From: Betaproteobacteria bacterium
GTDB taxonomy: Bacteria; Pseudomonadota; Gammaproteobacteria; Burkholderiales; SG8-39
Assembly (NCBI GenBank): GCA_029858545.1
Contig: JAOUFA010000037.1
Coordinates: 1-15,427, forward strand
Direction: 5' to 3'
Length of the DNA: 15,427 bases
Part shown: positions 5,896-12,793 of the stretch, in pieces
Layout: each line of letters starts with the position of its first letter
How positions within the stretch are numbered: the stretch's first letter is position 1
Position numbers and translations under genes: made by a program
The notes under the pieces: generated by a model
Seen by the model: the letters and a program-made list of their open reading frames with translations, nothing else
Database searches by the model: none
What the model was told of the DNA's origin: nothing

Positions 5896-7650
5896 ATGCA
5901 CGAGACCGCTGCTGGCAATTTGGTGCACGACCAGGTCCGGTGCGAACTCCTGCAGACCGCGCTGCTCGAGGCGCGCGATGGCGGCGTGGCGCTCTTGTTT
6001 GCAAGCGCCGTCGTGGCCTGGGTGGGATGGTCCCACGGGCAGACATCCGCGGCTGCGGTCGTTTTTGGATTGTCGATTGTCATCGCGCTATGGCGGTTCG
6101 GCCTGTACCGGCGGTTGGGTCGCGGTGACCTGATTCCCGCGTCGATTGCGCGCGGCGAGCGCGAATTTCTGGGCGTGATACTTCTGACTTCCCTGATGAG
6201 CACGGTCACGGTAGCCACGATCTATCCGGCAGCGGAGGTGCGGGCGGCAATACTCGTGATCCTGGCGCTTTGCGCGTCGATCGCGGTTGCTATCCTGTAC
6301 GTGGCGTTGGTGGGGCGCGGATTTGAGTTTTACGTCGTGCCTCAGGTACTCGCGCTCATCGCGGTGAGTCTGTTTGATCCGCGCGTCCAGTCATGGCTTA
6401 TCGCTGCGGGGACTGTGGTGTTCTATTTGGCGTTGCGTCGCGTCGCGCAGCGTCATGGGTCGGCGATCGAGCTCGCGATAAGGCGCCGCATCGAAACCGA
6501 CTCGGCCAACGCCGCCAAAACCCGGTTTCTGGCCAACATGAGCCACGAGATTCGCACCCCCATGAATGGCGTGCTCGGTGCCCTGGATCTGCTTGGGCGC
6601 GACGGACTTTCAACAGAGCAACGCAAGCTTCTGGAGACCGCGACTTCGTCGAGCAAGGCACTGCTCACGGTGCTCGACGAGGTGCTCGACTTCGCGAAGG
6701 TCGAGGCAGGAAAACTCGAATTGGCGTATGAGCCGCTGATGCTGCGCGCCGTGCTGCAATCGGCAGTCAGTCTTTTTGCTCCGATGGCACAGCGCAAGGG
6801 TCTTGCATTGGTCAGTGATTTCGATCCTGCGGTGCCGGAAGGTGTCAAGGGTGACGCCGCGCGGCTGCGCCAGATACTGCTGAATCTGGTCGGCAATGCG
6901 ATCAAGTTCACCGAACGCGGGAGCATTGCGGTCAGGGTGAGGCGCGCGTCAGGTGGCAGCGATGCGCGTCCGATCGTGGTTTTCGAGATCGAGGATACGG
7001 GCATCGGGATTGCCGGTGAGATGCTGCCCAAGCTGTTCACGCCCTTCTTCCAGGCGGACCAGTCGAATCAGCGGCGCTTTGGCGGCACCGGGCTCGGGCT
7101 GGTGATCAGCAAACGGCTGGCCGAAGCCATGGGGGGCGAGCTTTCGGTGGAAAGTGTGCCCGGGCAGGGATCGACATTCCGCCTGAATCTGCAAATGGAC
7201 GCGCAGGCGGGATCGAGTCGGAAGCCGGCCGCAGTCGCGACGACTGAGCAGTCCGCGACGCTCGCCGGGCGGGCTTTGGTGGCGGAGGATAATGCCGTGA
7301 ATCGCCTGCTGACGGGAGCGATGCTAAGGAAATTGGGGATCGAAGTCGTCGAGGCGGAGAACGGCGAGCTCGCCGTGCGCGAACTCTCGCGATCGCCGGT
7401 CGACCTGGTGCTGATGGATTGCCAGATGCCGGTAATGGACGGTTTCGCTGCGACGCGCGAAATTCGGGAGCGCGAACATGGCACGCTTGCCGCGCGTGTT
7501 CCGATCATCGCCGTCACGGCCAATGCCCTGCGCGGGGATGCCGAGCGCTGTTTTCAGGCCGGTATGGATGCTTACCTCGCCAAACCCTTCACTATCGAGC
7601 AACTGCGCGATGCCGTCGCACCCTGGCTGACGCAATCGAAACGGTGCTGA
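5896..7650 (+). CDS. Hybrid sensor histidine kinase/response regulator, six-TM input domain
   Basis: The product has 584 residues. About six hydrophobic segments lie between 30 and 180 with short loops, so the input is probably sensed in or near the membrane. HisKA follows with FLANMSHEIRTPMNG, phospho-accepting His217. The HATPase domain has N-box NLVGNAIKF (330-338), G1 DTGIGI (367-372) and G2 GGTGLGL (396-402). A receiver domain (about 458-578) has EDN at 464-466, phospho-acceptor Asp508 in LMDCQMPVMDG, Thr541 and Lys563. There is no HPt domain, so a separate phosphotransfer protein and output regulator must exist elsewhere. The frame stays open back into the crotonase gene, but ATG 5896 is 10 bp after that stop; its ribosome binding site (AAAGAA) is weak, suggesting translational coupling. 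Confidence 0.94.
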   Translation: MHETAAGNLVHDQVRCELLQTALLEARDGGVALLFASAVVAWVGWSHGQTSAAAVVFGLSIVIALWRFGLYRRLGRGDLIPASIARGEREFLGVILLTSLMSTVTVATIYPAAEVRAAILVILALCASIAVAILYVALVGRGFEFYVVPQVLALIAVSLFDPRVQSWLIAAGTVVFYLALRRVAQRHGSAIELAIRRRIETDSANAAKTRFLANMSHEIRTPMNGVLGALDLLGRDGLSTEQRKLLETATSSSKALLTVLDEVLDFAKVEAGKLELAYEPLMLRAVLQSAVSLFAPMAQRKGLALVSDFDPAVPEGVKGDAARLRQILLNLVGNAIKFTERGSIAVRVRRASGGSDARPIVVFEIEDTGIGIAGEMLPKLFTPFFQADQSNQRRFGGTGLGLVISKRLAEAMGGELSVESVPGQGSTFRLNLQMDAQAGSSRKPAAVATTEQSATLAGRALVAEDNAVNRLLTGAMLRKLGIEVVEAENGELAVRELSRSPVDLVLMDCQMPVMDGFAATREIREREHGTLAARVPIIAVTANALRGDAERCFQAGMDAYLAKPFTIEQLRDAVAPWLTQSKRC

Positions 7651-7733
7651 GCCGCGAACGCGGGGTTGCGCGCGAGCGGCGCAGCAAGCTGGCTGGGTAG
7701 AATTTGTATGTCGCAACTGGTGGAGTCCCTCGA

Positions 7734-8237
7734 ATGAACAATACACGCCCGCTGTCCGAAATCCTGCCGAAGGAAATGTCTGAGCTTCGCAGCAGGCCCT
7801 TGTTTGCCCTGCTGCTCGAGGTGCAACCCGCGACCGTCATCGGCAGGACACCGGGAGTCGATCGTCGGGTGGGCGTGATTACCGGCGGCCGCTTCGAAGG
7901 CGAGCGGCTCAGCGGCAAGGTTCTTTCGGGCGGCAGCGACTGGCAGAGCGTGCGCCCGGGTGACGGTGCATGGACACTCGATGTGCGGATCGTGCTGCAA
8001 ACCGACGACGGCGCACTGATCGGTATGACCTACCGTGGGTTGCGGCACGGTCCGGTGGCGGTGCTCGAGCGAATTGCGTGCGGCGAGGAGGTTAGTCCCT
8101 CCGAATACTACCTGCGCGCCGCGCCGTTCTTCGAGACATCGTCGGAACGCTATGGCTGGCTCAACGGCATGATCGCGCTCGCGGTCGGACATCGCCTGCG
8201 CGAAGGGCCGGTATATCAAGTGTTCGAGATCCTCTGA
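7734..8237 (+). CDS. DUF3237 (UPF0311) family protein
   Basis: The product is a 167-residue soluble protein of unknown function. Family features are visible in order: LFALLLEVQPA (23-33), ITGGRFEGERLSGKVLSGGSDW (49-70, Gly-rich), LQTDDGALI (88-96), RGLRHGP (101-107) and YYLRAAPFFETSSERYGWLN (125-144). The family is thought to form a lipocalin-like beta barrel, which would suit binding of a small hydrophobic ligand; this is inference. ATG 7734 is favoured over ATG 7704 because GGTGGAG lies 8 bases upstream and the extra residues are not family-like. The gene sits 83 bp after the hybrid kinase and may belong to the same unit. A TAGAAT at 7698-7703 resembles a -10 box without a matching -35. Confidence 0.88.
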   Translation: MNNTRPLSEILPKEMSELRSRPLFALLLEVQPATVIGRTPGVDRRVGVITGGRFEGERLSGKVLSGGSDWQSVRPGDGAWTLDVRIVLQTDDGALIGMTYRGLRHGPVAVLERIACGEEVSPSEYYLRAAPFFETSSERYGWLNGMIALAVGHRLREGPVYQVFEIL

Positions 8238-8314
8238 CGTGAGGCGTGAAGCGGCTGCGTAACCGGGCCGGCATCAAGACCGGTGCAGGACATGGGGGAA
8301 TTGGGGGAGGGCAA

Positions 8315-8476
8315 ATGAGCTGGTTTTGGATCGTCGGGATAGTCGCGAATGTGACGCTGACGGTTCTGGCGATCGTCTGGGTCTTGCGGCAAGGCAGGCC
8401 GCGACCCGGGCGCGCGCAGACCCCTGCGGACCTACCGCCGCAGGAGACAGAAGGGAAACCCGGCGACCCGACGTGA
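8315..8476 (+). CDS. Small single-pass membrane protein, unknown function
   Basis: A 53-residue product begins MSWFWIVGIVANVTLTVLAI, one strongly hydrophobic helix (about 3-24). A charged, proline-rich tail follows (RQGRPRPGRAQ...PPQETEGKPGDPT) that is probably disordered and, by the positive-inside rule, cytoplasmic. GGGGGAGG (8303-8310) ends 4 bases before ATG 8315 and supports this start; the frame is open further upstream but without hydrophobic or family features. The gene lies 77 bp after the DUF3237 gene and 231 bp before the MCP gene. I do not recognise a family. Coding status rests on the strong ribosome binding site and the clean TM-plus-tail layout. Confidence 0.6.
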   Translation: MSWFWIVGIVANVTLTVLAIVWVLRQGRPRPGRAQTPADLPPQETEGKPGDPT

Positions 8477-8602
8477 TGTGCGCCCCGGCGACGGGTCTCC
8501 CGGTTGCGCGGGGTGCATCACTTCACAGTCTCGGCGGCACACGCAATAGGTAGAATTCAAATAGGGGTCGGCGCGCCACAATTTGGGCGTTGTCGCGTAC
8601 AC

Positions 8603-8651
8603 GGTACTATTTCCTTGGTACCCCTGTGGGGATCGGTATCCTCGGTACCGA
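8603..8651 (+). repeat. GGTAY-motif cluster upstream of the MCP gene
   Basis: GGTAC occurs at 8603, 8617 and 8644, and GGTAT at 8635. The last two lie in adjacent 9 bp units TCGGTATCC and TCGGTACCG. TCGGTACCGA (8642-8651) is a perfect palindrome, TCGGTA (8633-8638) can pair with TACCGA (8646-8651), and CCCC-TGT-GGGG (8621-8631) forms another small stem. The cluster lies 57-105 bases before ATG 8708. It may be a regulator binding site or a leader structure; function is not shown. Confidence 0.4.
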
Positions 8652-8707
8652 CCATATCGTGGCCCCCGTTGCGGCCGGATTCCGTGCAATATGGAGTTAT
8701 TCGCAAT

Positions 8708-10363
8708 ATGTTCAATAAGTTAACCATTCGCCTGCGCCTGCTGTGGCTGGTTGGTTTCTACTCGCTGCTCTTGATCGGCGGCTCGATCCTTGGCATCGGC
8801 GGGATGTACACCATCAATCGCGATCTGGATCGTGTCTATATGGATCGTACGATTCCGTTGCAGCAACTGGCAGCGATAGACGAGATGCTGCTCAAGAACC
8901 GGCTGGCGATCGCCAATGCCGCACTCGAGCCGACGTCCGAGGTCATCCGCGAGAACACGGCCCTGGTGGAGCGCAATATCGACGCGATTGCCAAACTGTG
9001 GGACGTCTATGCGGCGGGCGCGATGACACCCGAGGAAAGGGAACTGTCCGGGAAGTTCTCGAACGATAGCAAGCGCTTTGTGGACGAGGGATTGCGTCCG
9101 GCGGTAGATCTTCTTCGTGGCGGAAAGATTCGGGAGGTACAGACGCAGATCCGTACCTCGATTCGACCCCTGTTCGAACCGGTCGAGTCGGGGGTGAAGG
9201 CACTCATCAAGCTGCAAATTGACATTGGTCGCGAGGAATACGAGAACGCGCAACGACTCTATAGTCTGGTGCGCAATGTGGCGATCGCGGGGGTGGCGGG
9301 CGCGATTCTGCTGGGGGTGCTGGTGGCGCTGGTCCTGATTCGGTCAATCGTGGGAGCAATCCGGATTTCGGTCGGGGTGGCAACGCGGATCGCCGAAGGG
9401 CAGCTGGCAAACCGCATCGATGTTGACCGCTCCGACGAACTGGGCGAGCTATTGCGCGCGTTGCAGACGATGAGCGAAGGATTGCAGGGCATCGTGCGCG
9501 ATGTGCGCGAAGGGGCGCAAACCGTGGCGAATGCTTCGGCAGAGATGGCGCGGGGAAACTCCGACCTGTCGAGCCGCACCGAGCAGCAGGCATCAACGCT
9601 GGAACAAACCGCCTCGTCGATGGAGGAACTGACGACGACCGTGAAGCAGAGTGCGGACAATGCGCGGCACGCGAGCCAGCTCGCGACCGGCGCCTCGGAT
9701 GCGGCGCGCAAGGGCGGTCAGGCCATGGCGGGCGTGGTGGGCACGATGCAGGGTATCGCTGAGGCATCGGGAAAGATCGCCGATATCATCGGAGTGATTG
9801 ATGGAATTGCGTTTCAGACCAATATCCTCGCGCTGAATGCGGCGGTGGAGGCGGCGCGTGCGGGCGAGCAGGGGCGCGGCTTCGCGGTGGTCGCGTCGGA
9901 AGTAAGAAGCCTGGCACAGCGCAGCGCGGGAGCTGCCAAGGAGATCAAGATCCTCATCGACGACTCGGTTGCCAGGGTCACGGAGGGCGAGCAGTTGGTT
10001 GAGCATGCCGGTGAGACGATCGCCGAGGCGATTACCGAAGTGAGAAAGGTGACCGACGTGATCGCCGAAATTGCCGCCACGTCACAGGAGCAGTTGGCCG
10101 GCATCGAGCAGGTCGGCAACGCGGTAACTCAGATGGATCGGGTCGTACAGCAGAATGCGGCGCTGGTCGAGGAATCCGCGGCCGCAGCCGATCAATTGAC
10201 CGATCAGGCTGATAGCCTGGTAAAGGTCGTTGAGCGCTTCAATTTGGGCGATCAGCAGTATGACTCAGGGCGTGCCGCAGGCGCGCTTCCCGCGGCACGC
10301 CGGGTTCCGGGGCGCTCACTGACGCCGACCGCGGGTCGCGGCCAGCCCTTGCGCGGCGATTGA
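8708..10363 (+). CDS. Methyl-accepting chemotaxis protein
   Basis: The product is a 551-residue transmembrane chemoreceptor. TM1 lies at about 11-32, a helical periplasmic sensor of about 155 residues (four-helix-bundle type, about 34-188) follows, then TM2 at 191-212, a HAMP domain to about 263 and a cytoplasmic signalling helix pair. The hairpin tip that contacts CheA and CheW is clearly conserved (EAARAGEQGRGFAVVASEVR, 381-400). Glu/Gln-rich methylation regions flank it. The C-terminal tail is basic and Gly/Pro-rich and lacks an E. coli-type CheR-binding pentapeptide. Ligand is unknown. The frame is open back to 8504, but ATG 8708 gives a proper N-terminus with GGAG (8693-8696) 11 bases upstream. 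Its stop lies 5 bp from the stop of the convergent hemerythrin gene. Confidence 0.96.
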   Translation: MFNKLTIRLRLLWLVGFYSLLLIGGSILGIGGMYTINRDLDRVYMDRTIPLQQLAAIDEMLLKNRLAIANAALEPTSEVIRENTALVERNIDAIAKLWDVYAAGAMTPEERELSGKFSNDSKRFVDEGLRPAVDLLRGGKIREVQTQIRTSIRPLFEPVESGVKALIKLQIDIGREEYENAQRLYSLVRNVAIAGVAGAILLGVLVALVLIRSIVGAIRISVGVATRIAEGQLANRIDVDRSDELGELLRALQTMSEGLQGIVRDVREGAQTVANASAEMARGNSDLSSRTEQQASTLEQTASSMEELTTTVKQSADNARHASQLATGASDAARKGGQAMAGVVGTMQGIAEASGKIADIIGVIDGIAFQTNILALNAAVEAARAGEQGRGFAVVASEVRSLAQRSAGAAKEIKILIDDSVARVTEGEQLVEHAGETIAEAITEVRKVTDVIAEIAATSQEQLAGIEQVGNAVTQMDRVVQQNAALVEESAAAADQLTDQADSLVKVVERFNLGDQQYDSGRAAGALPAARRVPGRSLTPTAGRGQPLRGD

Positions 10364-10368
10364 GCTCC

Positions 10369-10785
10369 CTAGGCGTCCTGCTGCGGGAGGGTGTCGGGAT
10401 CGATGCCGTTTTCCTTCAGGAAGTGGGCGAGCATCGCGTCCATGGTGGCCGCGTGGTTCGAAAACCATGGCGCGAGTTCTCTCACCAGGATACGGCCTAA
10501 ATCGATGCGGCCCGACTGAACGAAGCCGCGCACTTCGCGCATAATGCGGAGCACGCCTTCATGCTCCTCGGCATGACAGTGGAGTGGCGGAAACGAGGTG
10601 CGCTGCATCCAGCGTTCCTCCTGCCCAAAATGTTCGACCGTATGGTCAATGAAGCTGTCCAGCCCGGACAGCAGGCTGGCGTCCGGCGCCTCGGCGAGCG
10701 CGTTGAGTTGGACGACGAATTCCCGATGCGTGGCATCCATGCGCTCCACGCCGAGGTTGAAAGCTTCGGTCCATTCGATAAGCAT
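10369..10785 (-). CDS. Bacteriohemerythrin
   Basis: The product is a 138-residue single-domain protein with a non-heme di-iron site that binds O2 reversibly. All expected ligands are visible: His20 (DATHREF), His52 and Glu56 (HFGQEERWM), His71 and His75 (HAEEH), and His111 and Asp116 (NHAATMD). The N-terminal W-T-E-x-F-x-x-G-V-x-x-M-D is typical of bacteriohemerythrins. Roles proposed for the family include O2 storage or delivery and sensing. ATG 10785 has GAAGGA 5 bases upstream. A TAGAAT on the minus strand (10837-10832) could be a -10 box, without a good -35. It faces the MCP gene tail to tail with 5 bp between stops. The 207 bp upstream hold no gene that I can see. Confidence 0.95.
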   Translation of the reverse strand: MLIEWTEAFNLGVERMDATHREFVVQLNALAEAPDASLLSGLDSFIDHTVEHFGQEERWMQRTSFPPLHCHAEEHEGVLRIMREVRGFVQSGRIDLGRILVRELAPWFSNHAATMDAMLAHFLKENGIDPDTLPQQDA

Positions 10786-10992
10786 GCGGTTCCTTCGGGC
10801 GTTCAGAAAGGGTCCCGGTCGGCACGCGCGTATTCTAGCGTCTCGCGGGCGCGGGATCGTCCCTCACGGAGCAAACTATGTACGGTGCCGCGCCGGCAGA
10901 GGGAGCTTTGCCGACGCGATGGCGCTGCTTGGGACGGCCGCCGGAAAGTGGACGATCGGCTCAATGATCCGACTCGCCGGTAGCGCGTCGGG

Positions 10993-11232
10993 TTACTTGC
11001 CCATCTGCTTTTCAACTTCCTTGCGCGCCGGCTCGGTGGCCTGATGGATCGCGTCGCGTGTCTGTTCCACCGCCTTGCCCGCCTCCTGCTTGACGCGTTG
11101 AACTACGTCCTGTTGGTAGGGGTTGGTAAGCAGCGGCATGTTGCGACCGAAATTGATGCCGAGATGGAAGGCCACTGCTCCGCCGACGACAATTCCTAGA
11201 ATGAATTTCTTCAGTCCTGAGGGGATGATCAT
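10993..11232 (-). CDS. Small membrane-anchored protein with helical charged tail, unknown function
   Basis: The product has 79 residues. One hydrophobic segment (about 9-25, FILGIVVGGAVAFHLGI) is followed by a long amphipathic, charged helix (about 41-79, rich in Lys, Glu, Gln and Ala) that could form a coiled coil. ATG 11232 has AAGGAG (11243-11248) 10 bases upstream; an ATG at 11240 opens only three codons. The layout resembles small stress-associated or scaffold proteins of the YtxH type, but I cannot assign a family. It lies 207 bp upstream of the hemerythrin gene on the same strand and may share transcripts with it. Confidence 0.7.
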   Translation of the reverse strand: MIIPSGLKKFILGIVVGGAVAFHLGINFGRNMPLLTNPYQQDVVQRVKQEAGKAVEQTRDAIHQATEPARKEVEKQMGK

Positions 11233-11620
11233 TTTGTCATTGCTCCTTGCTAGTTGAATGCCTTGCGTTACGATGTGCCGAGTCGCAGGTCAGGAAGCTT
11301 ACAATCGCCTGCGGCAAGTACACGCACTCCGCTTTTCGGACTCCGGCGCCGACGAACTGTGTTCCGCGTGCACAACCGCGGCGCGGTCGTGGTCGCGTTG
11401 CCCTTTGAGGCAACGAACAGCAGATGATTCGCGAAACTGAGCGAGGCGAGCGTCGGCACTGCGTACCTTTCCTTCTGATCGTTCCATGCTGCACGGGCCG
11501 GAGCGCTGCGGCGAGGAAAAAAGCCACATGCCTACACGCCTCCTGGAGTTGTATGCGGATCCGCGGCGCGGGGGATCGTGTAAGGGTATGATCACGCGTT
11601 TTTTCATTGGAGCCACTCTC
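11233..11620 (+). other. Intergenic region upstream of thrH (no gene recognised)
   Basis: These 388 bp separate the divergent 79-residue gene and thrH. They contain a perfect 7 bp inverted repeat, CGTTGCC-CTTTGA-GGCAACG (11396-11415), with no T-run on either side. TATGAT at 11587-11592 is a good -10 box for thrH but has no recognisable -35. A minus-strand open frame of 63 codons (11268-11459) has no family features, and I do not trust it. No tRNA or SRP RNA core was found by eye. Confidence 0.5.
11609..11612 (+). promoter_or_regulatory. Ribosome binding site that fixes the GTG start of thrH
   Basis: GGAG lies 8 bases before GTG 11621. It selects this start over the in-frame ATG codons at 11486, 11528 and 11588, which would add residues absent from the ThrH family. 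Confidence 0.65.
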
Positions 11621-12232
11621 GTGCAGATTGTTTGTCTCGACCTGGAAGGCGTCCTCGTACCCGAGATCTGGATCGAGGTCTCGCAGCGTACCGGAATCGC
11701 CGAATTGTCGCGCACCACGCGCGACGAACCCGACTACGACAAACTGATGCGCGGCAGGATAGAAATTCTCGAGCGCCACGGGCTGCGGCTCGCGGATATC
11801 CAGGGCGTGATCGCGACGATGGCACCGCTCGATGGTGCGGAGGAGTTCCTCGGTCGGTTGCGCGCGCGCTTTCAGGTCGTCATTCTTTCCGATACCTTCT
11901 ACGAGTTCGCCGATCCGCTGATGCATCGCCTTGGTCGCCCGACGCTGTTCTGTCATCGTCTCGAGGTTTGCACGGAGGGTTTTGTGCGTGGGCATCGGCT
12001 GCGCATGCCAGACCAGAAACGTGCGGCGGTCAATGCCTTTCGCGCACTCAATTTCACGACAGTCGCGGCGGGCGATTCGTACAACGACATTGCGATGCTC
12101 GGTGCGGCGCATGCCGGAATATTCTTTCGGCCCCCGCCTGGCGTGACCGAGCAGTTTCCGGACTTCCTGGTGACGCAGACCTATGCCGATTTGGACGATG
12201 CGATTTCCCGGGCGGTCGGGGGTCATGGGTAG
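11621..12232 (+). CDS. thrH: ThrH: phosphoserine phosphatase/homoserine phosphotransferase
   Basis: The product has 203 residues, matching the length of ThrH. Reading from GTG, it starts MQIVCLDLEGVLVPEIWI, the ThrH hallmark in which the HAD nucleophile motif is D-L-E-G (Asp7, Glu9) instead of D-x-D. Further HAD motifs are LSDTFYEFADPLM (motif II, Ser90), Lys133 and AAGDSYND (motif IV, Asp152 and Asp156). Family members dephosphorylate phosphoserine and can transfer phosphate to homoserine, linking serine and threonine synthesis. Several frame extensions upstream exist, but GTG with GGAG 8 bases before fits the family. The gene is single and faces the kinase pair, with 9 bp between stops. Cytoplasmic. 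Confidence 0.93.
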   Translation: MQIVCLDLEGVLVPEIWIEVSQRTGIAELSRTTRDEPDYDKLMRGRIEILERHGLRLADIQGVIATMAPLDGAEEFLGRLRARFQVVILSDTFYEFADPLMHRLGRPTLFCHRLEVCTEGFVRGHRLRMPDQKRAAVNAFRALNFTTVAAGDSYNDIAMLGAAHAGIFFRPPPGVTEQFPDFLVTQTYADLDDAISRAVGGHG

Positions 12233-12241
12233 GGCGGTCGT

Positions 12242-12793
12242 TCATCCGGGCAACCAGTTGCGTTGATCGAGCAGCGCGATGATTCGGGCCGCCGCATCGC
12301 GCGGCGAGCCGATGTCGCCCCGGAGCGTGAGTTCGGGCTCAAGTGGCGCATCGTAGTCGATTTGCACGCCAGGTAGCGTTGCCGAAGCACCTTGCCTGGC
12401 GCGACGATAAAGGCCCTTCGGATCGCGCGTTTCACAGACCTCGAGCGGGCAGTCGACGAGTACTTCCACGAAGCGGGCGATGCGCAGCCGCGCGCGATCG
12501 CGGTAGGCGCGCCGATTGGCCGTTGCATCGAAGACCACCGCCTTGCCATGTTTGGTAATGAAGATTCCGAGGGCGGCGACGGTCTTGTAGAAGAAGTCTC
12601 GCTCTGCCGGGTCGTAGCGCGCGAAGGGAGTGATCTGGGTGCGAAGCACGTCAGATTCGAGCAGTGCAACCGGGATTTCCCTGGCGTGCAGTTGTCCGAC
12701 CAGTTCGCGTGCGATCGTGCTCTTGCCCGAGGCGGGGCGTCCGGTCAGCCACACCGCGAAGGCGTCTGGCATGTCAGGCGCCGCAGTAGTCAT
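12242..12793 (-). CDS. Divergent APS-kinase-like P-loop kinase
   Basis: The product is a 183-residue cytoplasmic kinase. The Walker A motif is GRPASGKST (18-26). VDCPLEVCETRDPKGLYRRARQG (113-135) is strongly APS-kinase-like. The substrate region differs from classical CysC: LESDVLR replaces L-D-G-D-N-x-R, and YDPAERDFFY (60-69) replaces the usual F-S-x-x-D-R-x-E-N-x-R-R. No cysD, cysN or cysH lies nearby. Automatic tools would call it adenylylsulfate kinase; I think the phosphoryl acceptor may be another small molecule. The start overlaps the end of the upstream APH-fold gene by 20 bp (ATG 12793); ATG 12772, 1 base after that gene's TGA, is a valid alternative and gives the start MPDAFAVWLTG. 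Both imply translational coupling. Confidence 0.82.
   Translation of the reverse strand: MTTAAPDMPDAFAVWLTGRPASGKSTIARELVGQLHAREIPVALLESDVLRTQITPFARYDPAERDFFYKTVAALGIFITKHGKAVVFDATANRRAYRDRARLRIARFVEVLVDCPLEVCETRDPKGLYRRARQGASATLPGVQIDYDAPLEPELTLRGDIGSPRDAAARIIALLDQRNWLPG

Noticed and set aside
8531..8560. GCACACGCAA...GGTAG resembling part of a c-di-GMP-I riboswitch before the MCP gene
   Set aside because: The other conserved core segments and the paired helices are missing.
8660..8675. TGGCCCCCGTTGCGG resembling a sigma-54 promoter
   Set aside because: The spacing between the GG and GC elements is two bases too short.
10364..10390. CTCCC...GGGAG stem at the MCP/hemerythrin junction as terminator
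   Set aside because: The loop is long and no T-run follows on either strand.
11281..11310. AGGTCAGGAAGCT resembling the SRP RNA core
   Set aside because: It lacks the conserved GGAAGCAGCC loop and the long pairing stem.
11237..12226. Minus-strand open frame of 329 codons opposite thrH
   Set aside because: thrH on the plus strand has full family motifs; the opposite frame has none.
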